Of a DNA stretch of 64,000 nucleotides, positions 29,449-38,931 are shown one piece after another. Within the stretch, counting starts at the first letter, position 1, and each line of letters begins with the position of its first letter. Source of the stretch: a bacterium BMS3Bbin05 (lineage in GTDB: Bacteria; Nitrospirota; Thermodesulfovibrionia; Thermodesulfovibrionales; BMS3Bbin05); contig BDTO01000036.1 in NCBI GenBank assembly GCA_002897855.1, forward strand, positions 1 through 64,000, read 5' to 3'. The position numbers and the translations under genes were made by a program. A model generated the notes under the pieces. That model worked only from the letters and a program-made list of their open reading frames with translations, made no database searches and was not told the origin of the DNA.

Positions 29449-29520
29449 ACTATAACCTCTTTATAAACTCCGGAATATTCATAATTTAACATTTTGAGCC
29501 GGATATTAGTCAACAATCTA

Positions 29521-29548
29521 TTGAACTTTCCATCTGCAATAGTATTTA
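29521..29548 (+). promoter_or_regulatory. Candidate sigma-70 promoter of mutS (TTGAAC-16-TATTTA) ending 10 nt before the ATG
   Basis: Read directly; no Shine-Dalgarno between it and the ATG. Confidence 0.45.
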
Positions 29549-29558
29549 ATATCAATTA

Positions 29559-32177
29559 ATGGATGTCAATAAAAAAACCATAAACTCTTCAGTTGCCCTC
29601 ACCTCTTCAACCCCGTTGATGAAGCAATATGCCTCGATTAAAGAGGATCATAAAGATGCGATTTTGTTCTTCAGGCTCGGGGACTTCTATGAGATGTTCG
29701 GCGAAGATGCCGTTATTGCATCAAAAATTCTCCAGATAACACTTACCACCAGGGATAAAAACAGTGAAACCCCCATCCCTATGTGTGGAATACCTCATTT
29801 TTCCGCTGCGGGTTATATTACAAAACTTATCAATAGTGGCCGAAAGGTTGCCGTATGTGAGCAGATGGAAGATACTGAAGATTCAAGCGGTATCGTCAGG
29901 CGCGAAGTGGTAAGAGTTATAACCCCGGGGACACATGAACCTGAAAATCCAAAAGAAAGTTCTTATATAATGTCGGTATTTCCGCACGGAAACAGGCATA
30001 GCATCTCAATGGCCGAAATATCTACCGGTGAATTCCTTGTATATGAAAGCGATGGTTCTCTTGAAGATGAAATATCTCTTGCAGAGCCGAGGGAAATACT
30101 CTGTCCTGAAAGTCTCAGACAAAGAATCGGATATTCCTCGATATTGAAAGGTCAATATGTAACATATATCGATGACTGGTTCTTTGATCAGGCCGAATCA
30201 TATAAAAGACTGCTTGAATATTTCAGAGTTACATCTCTGGAAGGATACGGGTGTGAAACAATGCCTGAAGGAATATCAGCGGCCGGCGCCCTCCTTTATT
30301 ATCTCATTGAAACGCAGGGAAACGCATTCGGGTTTAAACGGATCACAACTCTCAACAAGGCATCATTCATGCTGCTGGATGCCTCTACCAAGAAGAACCT
30401 CGAACTCCTTGTAAATCTTAAAGACGGTACTCAAAATGAATCTCTTTTAAATGTTCTCGATCAAACTCTTACTTCAATGGGTGGAAGGCTGCTTAGAACC
30501 GCCATAGTTAAACCCCTGACCCATTCAGATGAGATCGGAAAGAGGCATGATGCAGTTGAATCGCTCGTGAATGATTTCGAGTCTCTGGAAAATATCAGAC
30601 AGGTACTCAGAAATGTCCATGATCTGGAAAGGCTTGCCGTCAGACTTTCCACGTTAAGGGTAAATGCGAGGGACCTGGCGGCAATAAAAAACTCAATCGC
30701 TCTTATCCCGAAATTGAGGAATATCACGTCAAAATTGAGGAGTAATCTGATTGAAAATATCAACGATGAGCTGGATGATTTCACTGAACTCAAAGAGTTA
30801 CTCGGGGAATCAATAGTCGACAGCCCCCCTCCGGGCATAAGAGAAGGTGGAATTATTAAAAAGGGATATAGCAGGGAAGTGGATGAACTCAGAGATCTGT
30901 CGAGCAATAGCAGGGAATTCCTTGCGCGATTTGAGGCGGAGGAAAGGAAATCGACAGGCATAGGTTCATTAAAAGTCGGATACAACAAGGTTCATGGCTA
31001 TTATATCGAAGTAACCAGAACAAACCTTTCGCATGTACCGGAACATTACATCAGAAAGCAGACCCTCATAAATTCTGAGAGATTTATTACCCCGGAGCTG
31101 AAAGATTATGAATCAAAAATTTTAGGTTCGGAGGAAAAATTAAAAAATCTTGAATACCACATTTTCAGGAACATAATCGATAAAATATCCGTCTATGCCG
31201 ATAGAATCCAGGCAACTGCATCTGCCATAGCCCTGCTTGATCTCATTGTTTCACTCGCAACGGCAGCTCGAAGGTATAATTATGTCAAGCCTCAGATCAC
31301 GGATTCCGGAAGGATTGAGATTATTGAAGGCAGGCATCCCGTGCTTGAAAGGATCGAGAGCGACGAAAGATTCATACCGAACAATTCTATAATAGATACT
31401 GATGAAGATTTCCTCCTGATAATAACCGGACCTAACATGGCCGGGAAGTCAACTTATATGAGGCAGGCAGCCCTGATTGTCCTCATGGCTCAGATGGGCT
31501 CTTTTGTGCCTGCGGAAAAAGCTGCCATAGGAGTAGCAGACAGGATATTTACGAGGATCGGGGCTTCGGATTTCCTTTCACGGGGGCAGAGTACTTTCAT
31601 GGTTGAAATGATCGAGACGGCGAATATCATAAATAATGCTACTGAAAAAAGCCTTATCCTGCTTGATGAGGTGGGAAGGGGAACCAGTACCTTTGATGGT
31701 ATAAGCATTGCATGGGCGGTTGCGGAATACATTGCAACCAAAATCAGGGCAAGGACCATGTTTGCCACTCATTATAATGAGCTTACGGAGTTGTCCCTGT
31801 CTCTTGAAGGGGTAAGGAATCTTAATATAGCTGTCAAGGAGTGGGGAGATGAAATCATATTTCTCAGAAAAATAGAAAAAGGTCCTGCCGACAAGAGTTA
31901 CGGCATACAGGTTGCCAGGCTCGCAGGCTTGCCCGTGGCAGTACTTGAGAGGGCAAGAGAGGTGCTCCGCAGCCTTGAAGAAGAAGACATAAACGAAACC
32001 GGGGAATCAAGGTTTGCAGGAAGAAAGGGGAAAAAGAAATCAGTACAACTTGACCTTTTCGGTCTGAAGGCCCATCCGGCAATAAAAGAATTAAATAACG
32101 CCAGTCCGGAATCCATGACCCCCGAAGAAGCGCTGCAATTTATATTCAAATTAAAAGAATTATCAAGTCATAGTTAA
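29559..32177 (+). CDS. mutS: DNA mismatch repair protein MutS
   Basis: FFRLGDFYEMFGEDA, GPNMAGKSTYMRQ, DEVGRGTSTFDGIS. Confidence 0.97.
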   Translation: MDVNKKTINSSVALTSSTPLMKQYASIKEDHKDAILFFRLGDFYEMFGEDAVIASKILQITLTTRDKNSETPIPMCGIPHFSAAGYITKLINSGRKVAVCEQMEDTEDSSGIVRREVVRVITPGTHEPENPKESSYIMSVFPHGNRHSISMAEISTGEFLVYESDGSLEDEISLAEPREILCPESLRQRIGYSSILKGQYVTYIDDWFFDQAESYKRLLEYFRVTSLEGYGCETMPEGISAAGALLYYLIETQGNAFGFKRITTLNKASFMLLDASTKKNLELLVNLKDGTQNESLLNVLDQTLTSMGGRLLRTAIVKPLTHSDEIGKRHDAVESLVNDFESLENIRQVLRNVHDLERLAVRLSTLRVNARDLAAIKNSIALIPKLRNITSKLRSNLIENINDELDDFTELKELLGESIVDSPPPGIREGGIIKKGYSREVDELRDLSSNSREFLARFEAEERKSTGIGSLKVGYNKVHGYYIEVTRTNLSHVPEHYIRKQTLINSERFITPELKDYESKILGSEEKLKNLEYHIFRNIIDKISVYADRIQATASAIALLDLIVSLATAARRYNYVKPQITDSGRIEIIEGRHPVLERIESDERFIPNNSIIDTDEDFLLIITGPNMAGKSTYMRQAALIVLMAQMGSFVPAEKAAIGVADRIFTRIGASDFLSRGQSTFMVEMIETANIINNATEKSLILLDEVGRGTSTFDGISIAWAVAEYIATKIRARTMFATHYNELTELSLSLEGVRNLNIAVKEWGDEIIFLRKIEKGPADKSYGIQVARLAGLPVAVLERAREVLRSLEEEDINETGESRFAGRKGKKKSVQLDLFGLKAHPAIKELNNASPESMTPEEALQFIFKLKELSSHS

Positions 32178-32181
32178 AGAT

Positions 32182-32763
32182 ATGCTTGTAGGATTAACAG
32201 GCAATTTCGGTGCAGGTAAAAGCACAGTCCTTAAGATGTTCGGCAGGAGCGGCGCAATTACCGCCGATGCTGACGAGATTGTATCAGGGTTATACAAAAG
32301 AGATGATATTAAAAGGAGTGTCATTAATCTGCTTGGCAATGTCCGGAAAGACAATGGGAATATTGATAAGGATAAAATTTCTAAAATTATATTTAATAAT
32401 AAAGAGTTAAAAGGGCAACTTGAAGCATTACTTCATCCATACGTATTTTCTGAGATAGTCTCTCTAAACAAGAAATACCCGGGCAATACGGTCGTTGTCG
32501 AGATACCTCTCCTCTTCGAGACCGGATATAGGACCAAGGTTGATGTTGTAATTTTGGTTCATTGCAGGCGAAGTACTATATTCGGCAGATTAAGAAAAAA
32601 AGGTTATTCTGATTCTGAGATTGAAGAAAGGCTATCCCGGCAAATGCCTGATTCTGAAAAGACAGACCACGCAGATTATATAATCAACACTGATAAAAAT
32701 ATCGAAGCTATTGAAGAAGAAGTGAAGATGATATATAATTCATTAAAAGAAAAAAAGAAATAA
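32182..32763 (+). CDS. coaE: Dephospho-CoA kinase
   Basis: VGLTGNFGAGKSTVLKMF, DADEIV, VVVEIPLLFETG. Confidence 0.9.
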   Translation: MLVGLTGNFGAGKSTVLKMFGRSGAITADADEIVSGLYKRDDIKRSVINLLGNVRKDNGNIDKDKISKIIFNNKELKGQLEALLHPYVFSEIVSLNKKYPGNTVVVEIPLLFETGYRTKVDVVILVHCRRSTIFGRLRKKGYSDSEIEERLSRQMPDSEKTDHADYIINTDKNIEAIEEEVKMIYNSLKEKKK

Positions 32764-32777
32764 TCGAGGATGCTTCT

Positions 32778-34745
32778 TTGCATTTCCTGAAAAAATTATC
32801 CCTAACAAAAAAGTTTTTTTTGGGTATCGGTATCATCTTAGTATTGTTCTGGGCTTTATTCAGTTATTCTACGTATGTATATCTAAGGGAAATCTATAAA
32901 ACCGAAGCTTTCAGCAAAACCAATCTTCTGTATCAGCAAATCCAGTCAACAATAAAATATATCAGAGATGACCTCAGGCCTACAATGTTTCATATCCTTC
33001 CTCACAACCAGTTTATTATAGAAGCAATGTCCGTATCGTTCATTACAAAAAGTATTATGAGCGATTTCAGAAAGAAACATCCTAATGTTATATACAGGAG
33101 GGTTTCCGACAATCCATTGAATGGGGAAAATATGGCGAACAGGAGAGAAAATAAATTCATTAATTATTTCCGCGATAACAGAAAGAGTGTTTTCTGGAAA
33201 GGCATCATCAAAGACAATAATATGAAATTCGCCGTTCATGCCAAGCCTGTTATTATGGAAAGCGAGTGTCTGCCATGCCACGGCAAACCCGCAGATGCTC
33301 CTGATATGCTGAAAAAAATATATGGAACTACGAGCGGATTTAATAAAAAAGTAGGCGATATAATAGGCATTGAATACCTTGCATTGCCTCTTGATAAAAC
33401 ATTTACGCAGATAAAAGACCTCTCCTTTTCGATATTTATTGCAGGTATAATCGGTATGATGCTCATGTTTATCGCTATCAACTCATTAATCAATATTGTT
33501 GCAGTCCGGCCTATTGGCAAGATCAGATCATTCTTTAAATCAGTAGTAGATGGGAATAAAGGTTTTGATTCCAAGATCGCCATCAGAAGCAAGGATGAAA
33601 TTGGTGAACTGGCGAATTCTTTCAACACGATGATGGAATACCTTAAAAAGTCAAAGAATGAACTGATCAGCTCCGAAAAAAAATACCGCCAGATATTTGA
33701 AGGCTCCAAAGATGCAATAATCGTTGCCGATTGCCTTGGTTACGTTCAGGAAGCTAATAAGGCGGGCAGAGAACTTCTTGGCTGGAAAGAAACGGATATT
33801 GCTGATAACTCAAGATACCTCTTTGATGTGTTTTTGAACAGCAGTGATTATGATAAATTCATGTCGGATATGGAAAATAACGGGTATATAAAGGATTTTG
33901 AAGTGCGGCTTTTATCTGCCGAAGGTAATGTTGCCGATGTCCTGATGAGCGCAAATTACAGGGAAGACGAAAGCAGGCAGATTTGTGGTTTTGAGACGAT
34001 GATAAAGGACATCACAGAAAGGAAGAGATTAATAAGGCAGGTCTATGAAGCAGAGAGGCTTGCTGCTATGGGTCAGCTTGCAGCGGGTGTTGCACATGAG
34101 ATCAACAATCCGCTGAGCATAATTCTCGGATATACATCCCTTCTTCTCGAGAATGATTCTATAAATGGGCTTGTCAGGAAAGACCTGCAAACTATATATG
34201 GCAACGCAAATTCCTGCAAAAAAATCATTGAAGACCTTCTGAGTTTTTCCCGGGTTACAGAAACAAGACTCGGATATGATAATATTAATTGCCTTATTGA
34301 CTCAGTACTGGATATGCTTACCTATGAGTTTGAAAAAAAGAAAATAAGTATTGTCAGAAATTATTGTCCTGATATTCCTCCCCTATTAATTGACAGTGAC
34401 AAGATCAGGCAGGTTATTCTTAACTTATTGATAAATGCATGCCAGGCAATAGACGAAAATGGCACAATCAGTGTCTTGACATCTTATGACACAGTGAACA
34501 ATATGGAGGTTATTAAGATTTCCGATGACGGGTGCGGCATTGGCGAAGAAATAAGAGAGAAGATATTTGAGCCTTTTTTTACTACCAAGCCTGTTGGAGA
34601 AGGAACCGGACTCGGGTTATCGGTCAGTTATGGATTGATAAAGGAACATGGTGGAGATATCATTTCCGAAGATACAGGAGATAAAGGCGCTGCTTTTACT
34701 ATCAGGCTTCCTTTGAACGCTCAAAATATTAATAATAAGGATTAA
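32778..34745 (+). CDS. Sensor histidine kinase with periplasmic DUF3365/Tll0287-like domain carrying CxxCH, HAMP, PAS, HisKA, HATPase
   Basis: N-terminal [21 protein letters not shown] region, [26 protein letters not shown]. Confidence 0.85.
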   Translation: MHFLKKLSLTKKFFLGIGIILVLFWALFSYSTYVYLREIYKTEAFSKTNLLYQQIQSTIKYIRDDLRPTMFHILPHNQFIIEAMSVSFITKSIMSDFRKKHPNVIYRRVSDNPLNGENMANRRENKFINYFRDNRKSVFWKGIIKDNNMKFAVHAKPVIMESECLPCHGKPADAPDMLKKIYGTTSGFNKKVGDIIGIEYLALPLDKTFTQIKDLSFSIFIAGIIGMMLMFIAINSLINIVAVRPIGKIRSFFKSVVDGNKGFDSKIAIRSKDEIGELANSFNTMMEYLKKSKNELISSEKKYRQIFEGSKDAIIVADCLGYVQEANKAGRELLGWKETDIADNSRYLFDVFLNSSDYDKFMSDMENNGYIKDFEVRLLSAEGNVADVLMSANYREDESRQICGFETMIKDITERKRLIRQVYEAERLAAMGQLAAGVAHEINNPLSIILGYTSLLLENDSINGLVRKDLQTIYGNANSCKKIIEDLLSFSRVTETRLGYDNINCLIDSVLDMLTYEFEKKKISIVRNYCPDIPPLLIDSDKIRQVILNLLINACQAIDENGTISVLTSYDTVNNMEVIKISDDGCGIGEEIREKIFEPFFTTKPVGEGTGLGLSVSYGLIKEHGGDIISEDTGDKGAAFTIRLPLNAQNINNKD

Positions 34746-34747
34746 GA

Positions 34748-36148
34748 ATGAAAGAATCAATACTTCTGGTTGATGACAATATCGATATGCTTAATCTGTT
34801 AGAGAGGGTTATCCGGCAGAAGCTTGACGTGGAAGTCAAAGAAGTTTGCACAGGAAGTAATGCATTGGGGCTGCTTGCCGGTAATGGAATAGATGTGGTT
34901 GTAGCAGATATAAACATGCCGGAAATGGATGGCATGACACTCCTCAAAAAAACCAGGGAATTTAACAGTGAAACCGTTTTTATAATTCTTACGGCCTTTG
35001 GAACTGTCGAGATGGCGGTGGAGGCGCTGAAGATTGGAGCCTATGACTTCCTTACAAAACCTATCAACAATGAAAGATTCATCCATACCATAAAAAAGGC
35101 GATCGAACTCAGAAGAGTAATAAAGGAAAAGAAACTGCTTGAGGACAAACTCAGGCAATCCAGGCCTGTGTGTTCAATCATTGGTAACAGTAATGTTATA
35201 AAAAGGTTGCTGGACAGAATCAGAACGATAGCAGAAACGGACGAGACGGTGCTCATAAGCGGCGAAACAGGAACGGGAAAAGAGCTTGCAGCGAGGACAA
35301 TCCACTCTCTCGGCAAAAGGTTTAATAAAAAGTTCGTAGCGGTCAACTGCCCCGCCATACCCGAATCTATTCTCGAAAGCGAACTTTTTGGTTATAAGAA
35401 AGGCGCTTTCACTTCAGCAGTTTCCGACAAGAAAGGTCTCTTTGAATCTGCCGATGGCGGTACAATATTCCTTGACGAGATAGGTGATATACCAAGAAGC
35501 ACACAGACAAAATTATTAAGGGTCTTGCAGGAGAGAGAATTCAAACCCCTTGGGGATACCGATAATGTCAAGGTTAATGTAAGGGTCATTGCCTCAACTA
35601 ACCAGAATCTTGAAAAAAAGATAGAGGAAGGGTCATTCAGGGAAGACCTTTATTACAGATTAAATGTCATAAATGTTAACATGCCCTCTCTTCGTGAACG
35701 TGAAGAGGACATTCTTCTACTCGCAGAATATTTTTTGATAGAATATTCAGTAGAGTTTAAAAAAAATATTGAAGGATTTTCTGATGATGCCCTTTCATAT
35801 CTTACACGCAGAACATGGCATGGGAATGTCAGAGAACTCCAGAATGTTATCAAGAGGGCTGTAATATTTGAAAAGGGAAAGATAATTACAAGGGCGACCC
35901 TTGATAGCCCGATCAGGACAGATAATATTAATAAAATAATCCCCGGGGATCTATTTTTACTCGACTATAAAACCGCCCGACATATGGCTATTGAAAACTT
36001 CACAGTCAACTATGTAAAAAATCTGCTTGGTGAGACTGATGGCAATGTTACCCGTGCAGCAAAAAAGGCCGGTATTATAAGACAGTCACTTCAACAGATT
36101 ATGAAAAAATATAAGATTAACCCTCGTGAATATAAAAATGATTTCTGA
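34748..36148 (+). CDS. Sigma-54-dependent response regulator (NtrC family)
   Basis: REC (VVVADINMPEMDG), AAA+ GETGTGKELAARTIH, KKGAFTSA, C-terminal Fis-type HTH GNVTRAAKKAGI. Confidence 0.93.
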   Translation: MKESILLVDDNIDMLNLLERVIRQKLDVEVKEVCTGSNALGLLAGNGIDVVVADINMPEMDGMTLLKKTREFNSETVFIILTAFGTVEMAVEALKIGAYDFLTKPINNERFIHTIKKAIELRRVIKEKKLLEDKLRQSRPVCSIIGNSNVIKRLLDRIRTIAETDETVLISGETGTGKELAARTIHSLGKRFNKKFVAVNCPAIPESILESELFGYKKGAFTSAVSDKKGLFESADGGTIFLDEIGDIPRSTQTKLLRVLQEREFKPLGDTDNVKVNVRVIASTNQNLEKKIEEGSFREDLYYRLNVINVNMPSLREREEDILLLAEYFLIEYSVEFKKNIEGFSDDALSYLTRRTWHGNVRELQNVIKRAVIFEKGKIITRATLDSPIRTDNINKIIPGDLFLLDYKTARHMAIENFTVNYVKNLLGETDGNVTRAAKKAGIIRQSLQQIMKKYKINPREYKNDF

Positions 36149-36245
36149 ATAATTTCACCTCGATGACCACAATAAAACTGCATGTCAATTTATGCACTGC
36201 AACCTTATTATTGCGCCTGATATTATCGTTGTCCTGTCTCCAATA

Positions 36246-36259
36246 AAGTAAGCTTACTT
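36246..36259. promoter_or_regulatory. Perfect 14-bp palindrome AAGTAAGCTTACTT, candidate activator site
   Basis: Lies 54 bp upstream of the sigma-54 -24 element. Confidence 0.45.
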
Positions 36260-36313
36260 CAAATTCAATATGTTATATCTCCAGCCATTATGATATTTTC
36301 TATCTCACCCGCA

Positions 36314-36329
36314 TGGCACAATGATTGCT
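36314..36329 (+). promoter_or_regulatory. Sigma-54 promoter TGGCAC-AATGA-TTGCT
   Basis: Exact match to TGGCACN5TTGCW. Confidence 0.85.
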
Positions 36330-36356
36330 ATTAAATATAAAAAAAGGGGGTGATAT

Positions 36357-36398
36357 ATGAACAAAGACAGAACAAAGACACAAGGATGTTATCTTTAA
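36357..36398 (+). CDS. Possible 13-aa leader peptide MNKDRTKTQGCYL
   Basis: Preceded by GGGGG SD-like tract; between the sigma-54 promoter and the first operon gene. Confidence 0.3.
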   Translation: MNKDRTKTQGCYL

Positions 36399-36425
36399 TT
36401 TTAAATCCTGAATGGAGGTAAATGT

Positions 36426-36620
36426 ATGGCTGAAGAAGAGAAAAAAGAAATGTCAGGGACAGGAACCTTGACAGGTGCAGCATTGGAGGCAGAGGATGTT
36501 CTTGCGGACGCCGAGCCCTGGGAGCCTATCGAGACAAAACTCGTCGTCTGGTCCCTTGTAGTAGCCGTCATAGCATTGTTAATAGGTCTGGTAGTAGTGC
36601 CAACCTCTATCTTACATTGA
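36426..36620 (+). CDS. Small single-TM membrane protein
   Basis: SD ggaggt; acidic N-term plus hydrophobic LVVWSLVVAVIALLIGLVVVP. Confidence 0.7.
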   Translation: MAEEEKKEMSGTGTLTGAALEAEDVLADAEPWEPIETKLVVWSLVVAVIALLIGLVVVPTSILH

Positions 36621-36880
36621 TCATGATGAATATCATGATGGATATGGTGATAAGACATGACGGTAAAAACTGGGTTGTTGAGAATGATAAGTTGACCTTA
36701 AGCGCTCCCACAATTGACGGGATTGACGAAAAAGTCAGGACCTTCATGAGGCAAAACGAACTGGTCAAAAAGGGGGATAAATCAAAGGTGCGCATGCTGT
36801 TTGACAACTCAACGATACCTCAGTGGATCCGTCAATATGGTCAACATTATTTCAACAGGGTGATAGAGGTTGAAGGTTAG
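36617..36880 (+). CDS. Small conserved-looking soluble protein (tentatively DUF5395-like)
   Basis: HDGKNWVVENDKLTLSAPTIDGIDEKVRTFMRQ; start codon uncertain. Confidence 0.6.
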   Translation: MIMMNIMMDMVIRHDGKNWVVENDKLTLSAPTIDGIDEKVRTFMRQNELVKKGDKSKVRMLFDNSTIPQWIRQYGQHYFNRVIEVEG

Positions 36881-36938
36881 CAGATAGTTAAATATAAATG
36901 CCTGTCAATTATTATTAAACCTTAAAAGGGAGGATTTA

Positions 36939-38534
36939 ATGGCAGATCTAACAAACAGGAGATGGTATACAGGGATGCTGACACAGGAGGACTGGTGGGC
37001 GGTATGGCTCGGTGTCGGTTTTTTCTTCCTGGGACTCCTGAATTTAGCCGGAATCGACATTGTAGGCTTTCTGACTTATCCGACAAAGTGGGTCTTTAAT
37101 GTACCCGAAGGGGGTAAAGGAGCTATCGGTCACGCCTTTTATGCAATCGGCAAGAAAACCAGTATGGTTTCAAAAGAATTTTACAAAGGGATGGGCTGGT
37201 GGAGCATAATCTGGACGTATGTGGCATTTACCATTGCAACCTGTACAGGCGCTGCGTTTATGAGATGGAATCTGAAGAGATTTTTTATCGGCTGGACTAT
37301 AATTTATTTCATGACAATCGCCACCTGGTTTATAGGCCACCACGGTTTCATCGCAGCCAACAAGATAAATATGCACAAATATGGATTGAACTTCGCCCTT
37401 TCGCTTGGGGGAGGCGGTTCGTTTATTCTTGCCCTGATTGTGGGGCTGATTATAGGAAATTTCTTCAAGCCCTTTGCAATCTACCTGAGTGAGGCCGCCA
37501 AACCGGAATGGTACATCAAAACGGCAATTGTTACTCTTGGTGTCAAGCTCGGTTATCTGCCCATCAAGCTGGCAGGCTTCTCGCACAAGTTGGGCAAGGA
37601 GGCAGCAGGTCTTACCTTTGACCTTTTTATTGCAGGTGCTGCAGCGACCATTGTTGCATACATGATTTTCTGGCCGATAACATATCTCATAGCCAGAAAG
37701 ATGTTTAATCTGCCGCGGAAGACAGCAGCCGTTCTTGGATCGGGTATTTCCATATGCGGTGTTTCTGCTGCAGTGGCTACGGGTGGTGCCGTCAGGGCTA
37801 AACCGGTGGTTTCAATAATGGTTTCAGCCCTCGTTGTTGTATGGGCGGTTATCGAACTTGTAGTTCTTCCCGGATTCTTTACTCACGTCTGGCCCAAAAC
37901 GGCTGATCCTATAGTGGCAGGCGCTGCGATGGGCATGTCTGTTAAAACTGACGGCGCTGACGCAGCTGCCGGCGAATTGCTGGACGAATTCATGCGAAAC
38001 AAGATAGCAGTCGAAAGCAATGGGACAGTTATATGGCCTGAAGGCATTATAACTGCAAGTGCGGTTATGACCAAGGTATGGATTGACATGTTCATAGGCA
38101 TCTGGGCATTTGTGCTTGCCATGGTTTGGGTTTACCGTATAGACCGGAGGCCGGGGGAGACAGTACTCGCATCTGAGATCTGGCACAGATTCCCGAAGTT
38201 CGTTCTTGGCTATTTCTTCTGCTGGTTCTTTCTGCTTGCTATTTACTTTGGTCCCGGGCAAGGTGGATCAGCCGATGCCATGCCGTATCTAAAGACCGTA
38301 AAGGCAGGCGCTGTGCCGATTGAAGGACCTATGAGGAAGCTCTTTTTTATGCTGACCTTTATGAGTCTCGGCATAATTACAGATTTCAAGAAGCTCAAGG
38401 AGGCGCAATTCGGTAAGATGGTATGGGTATACTTCGTAGCACTTTTCATCTTCATAATACCGATCGCCATGATAGTCGCGTATCTCTTCCATCATGGTAT
38501 GCAGATACCAAATATTGCGGGATATGTACAATAG
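36939..38534 (+). CDS. YeiH-family putative anion (sulfate) exporter, long form
   Basis: GSGISICGVSAAVATGGAVRAKPV, GMSVKTDGADAA, FMSLGIITDFKKL; many TM; SD gggagga. Confidence 0.8.
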   Translation: MADLTNRRWYTGMLTQEDWWAVWLGVGFFFLGLLNLAGIDIVGFLTYPTKWVFNVPEGGKGAIGHAFYAIGKKTSMVSKEFYKGMGWWSIIWTYVAFTIATCTGAAFMRWNLKRFFIGWTIIYFMTIATWFIGHHGFIAANKINMHKYGLNFALSLGGGGSFILALIVGLIIGNFFKPFAIYLSEAAKPEWYIKTAIVTLGVKLGYLPIKLAGFSHKLGKEAAGLTFDLFIAGAAATIVAYMIFWPITYLIARKMFNLPRKTAAVLGSGISICGVSAAVATGGAVRAKPVVSIMVSALVVVWAVIELVVLPGFFTHVWPKTADPIVAGAAMGMSVKTDGADAAAGELLDEFMRNKIAVESNGTVIWPEGIITASAVMTKVWIDMFIGIWAFVLAMVWVYRIDRRPGETVLASEIWHRFPKFVLGYFFCWFFLLAIYFGPGQGGSADAMPYLKTVKAGAVPIEGPMRKLFFMLTFMSLGIITDFKKLKEAQFGKMVWVYFVALFIFIIPIAMIVAYLFHHGMQIPNIAGYVQ

Positions 38535-38548
38535 TTTTTTCACTAACC

Positions 38549-38572
38549 GGGCAGGGTATGCTTACCCTGCCC
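38549..38572. promoter_or_regulatory. Perfect 10-bp hairpin gggcagggta-tgct-taccctgccc
   Basis: Intergenic, not followed by a T tract. Confidence 0.6.
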
Positions 38573-38620
38573 CTCTGTTCCCTGATTGAATGATTATAAT
38601 TAATCAAAAAGGAGAGAGAG

Positions 38621-38797
38621 ATGGGAAACAAGCCTGAAATAACAGAATCTACCGCAACGGAGTTTGTCCTCGTTAAAGACAAATCCGGAAAAGAATATGT
38701 ATGTAAGCTTTCAGATCTCCAGGATGCATCCGGACTTACAGACGAAGTCAAAAAGAAATGCATCGAAAATATTGAAGAAGCATCAAAAGATCTATAG
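38621..38797 (+). CDS. 58-aa acidic protein MGNKPEITESTATEFVLVKDKSGKEYVCKLSDLQDASGLTDEVKKKCIENIEEASKDL
   Basis: SD ggagagagag directly upstream; too short for the ORF track in this frame. Confidence 0.65.
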   Translation: MGNKPEITESTATEFVLVKDKSGKEYVCKLSDLQDASGLTDEVKKKCIENIEEASKDL

Positions 38798-38817
38798 GAT
38801 ACAGGACAAGACAGCTC

Positions 38818-38862
38818 GCTTCCCGGATTATGAGTTTTCTATAGTCCAGGAAGCTTTTTTTT
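38818..38862 (+). terminator. Rho-independent terminator
   Basis: gcttcc...ggaagc stem followed by eight T. Confidence 0.6.
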
Positions 38863-38931
38863 ACACTGAGTTCATAAAAGAATCTTTTATTTCCAATTGT
38901 TGTGATATAATAAATTCACGAAGAATTGTCT

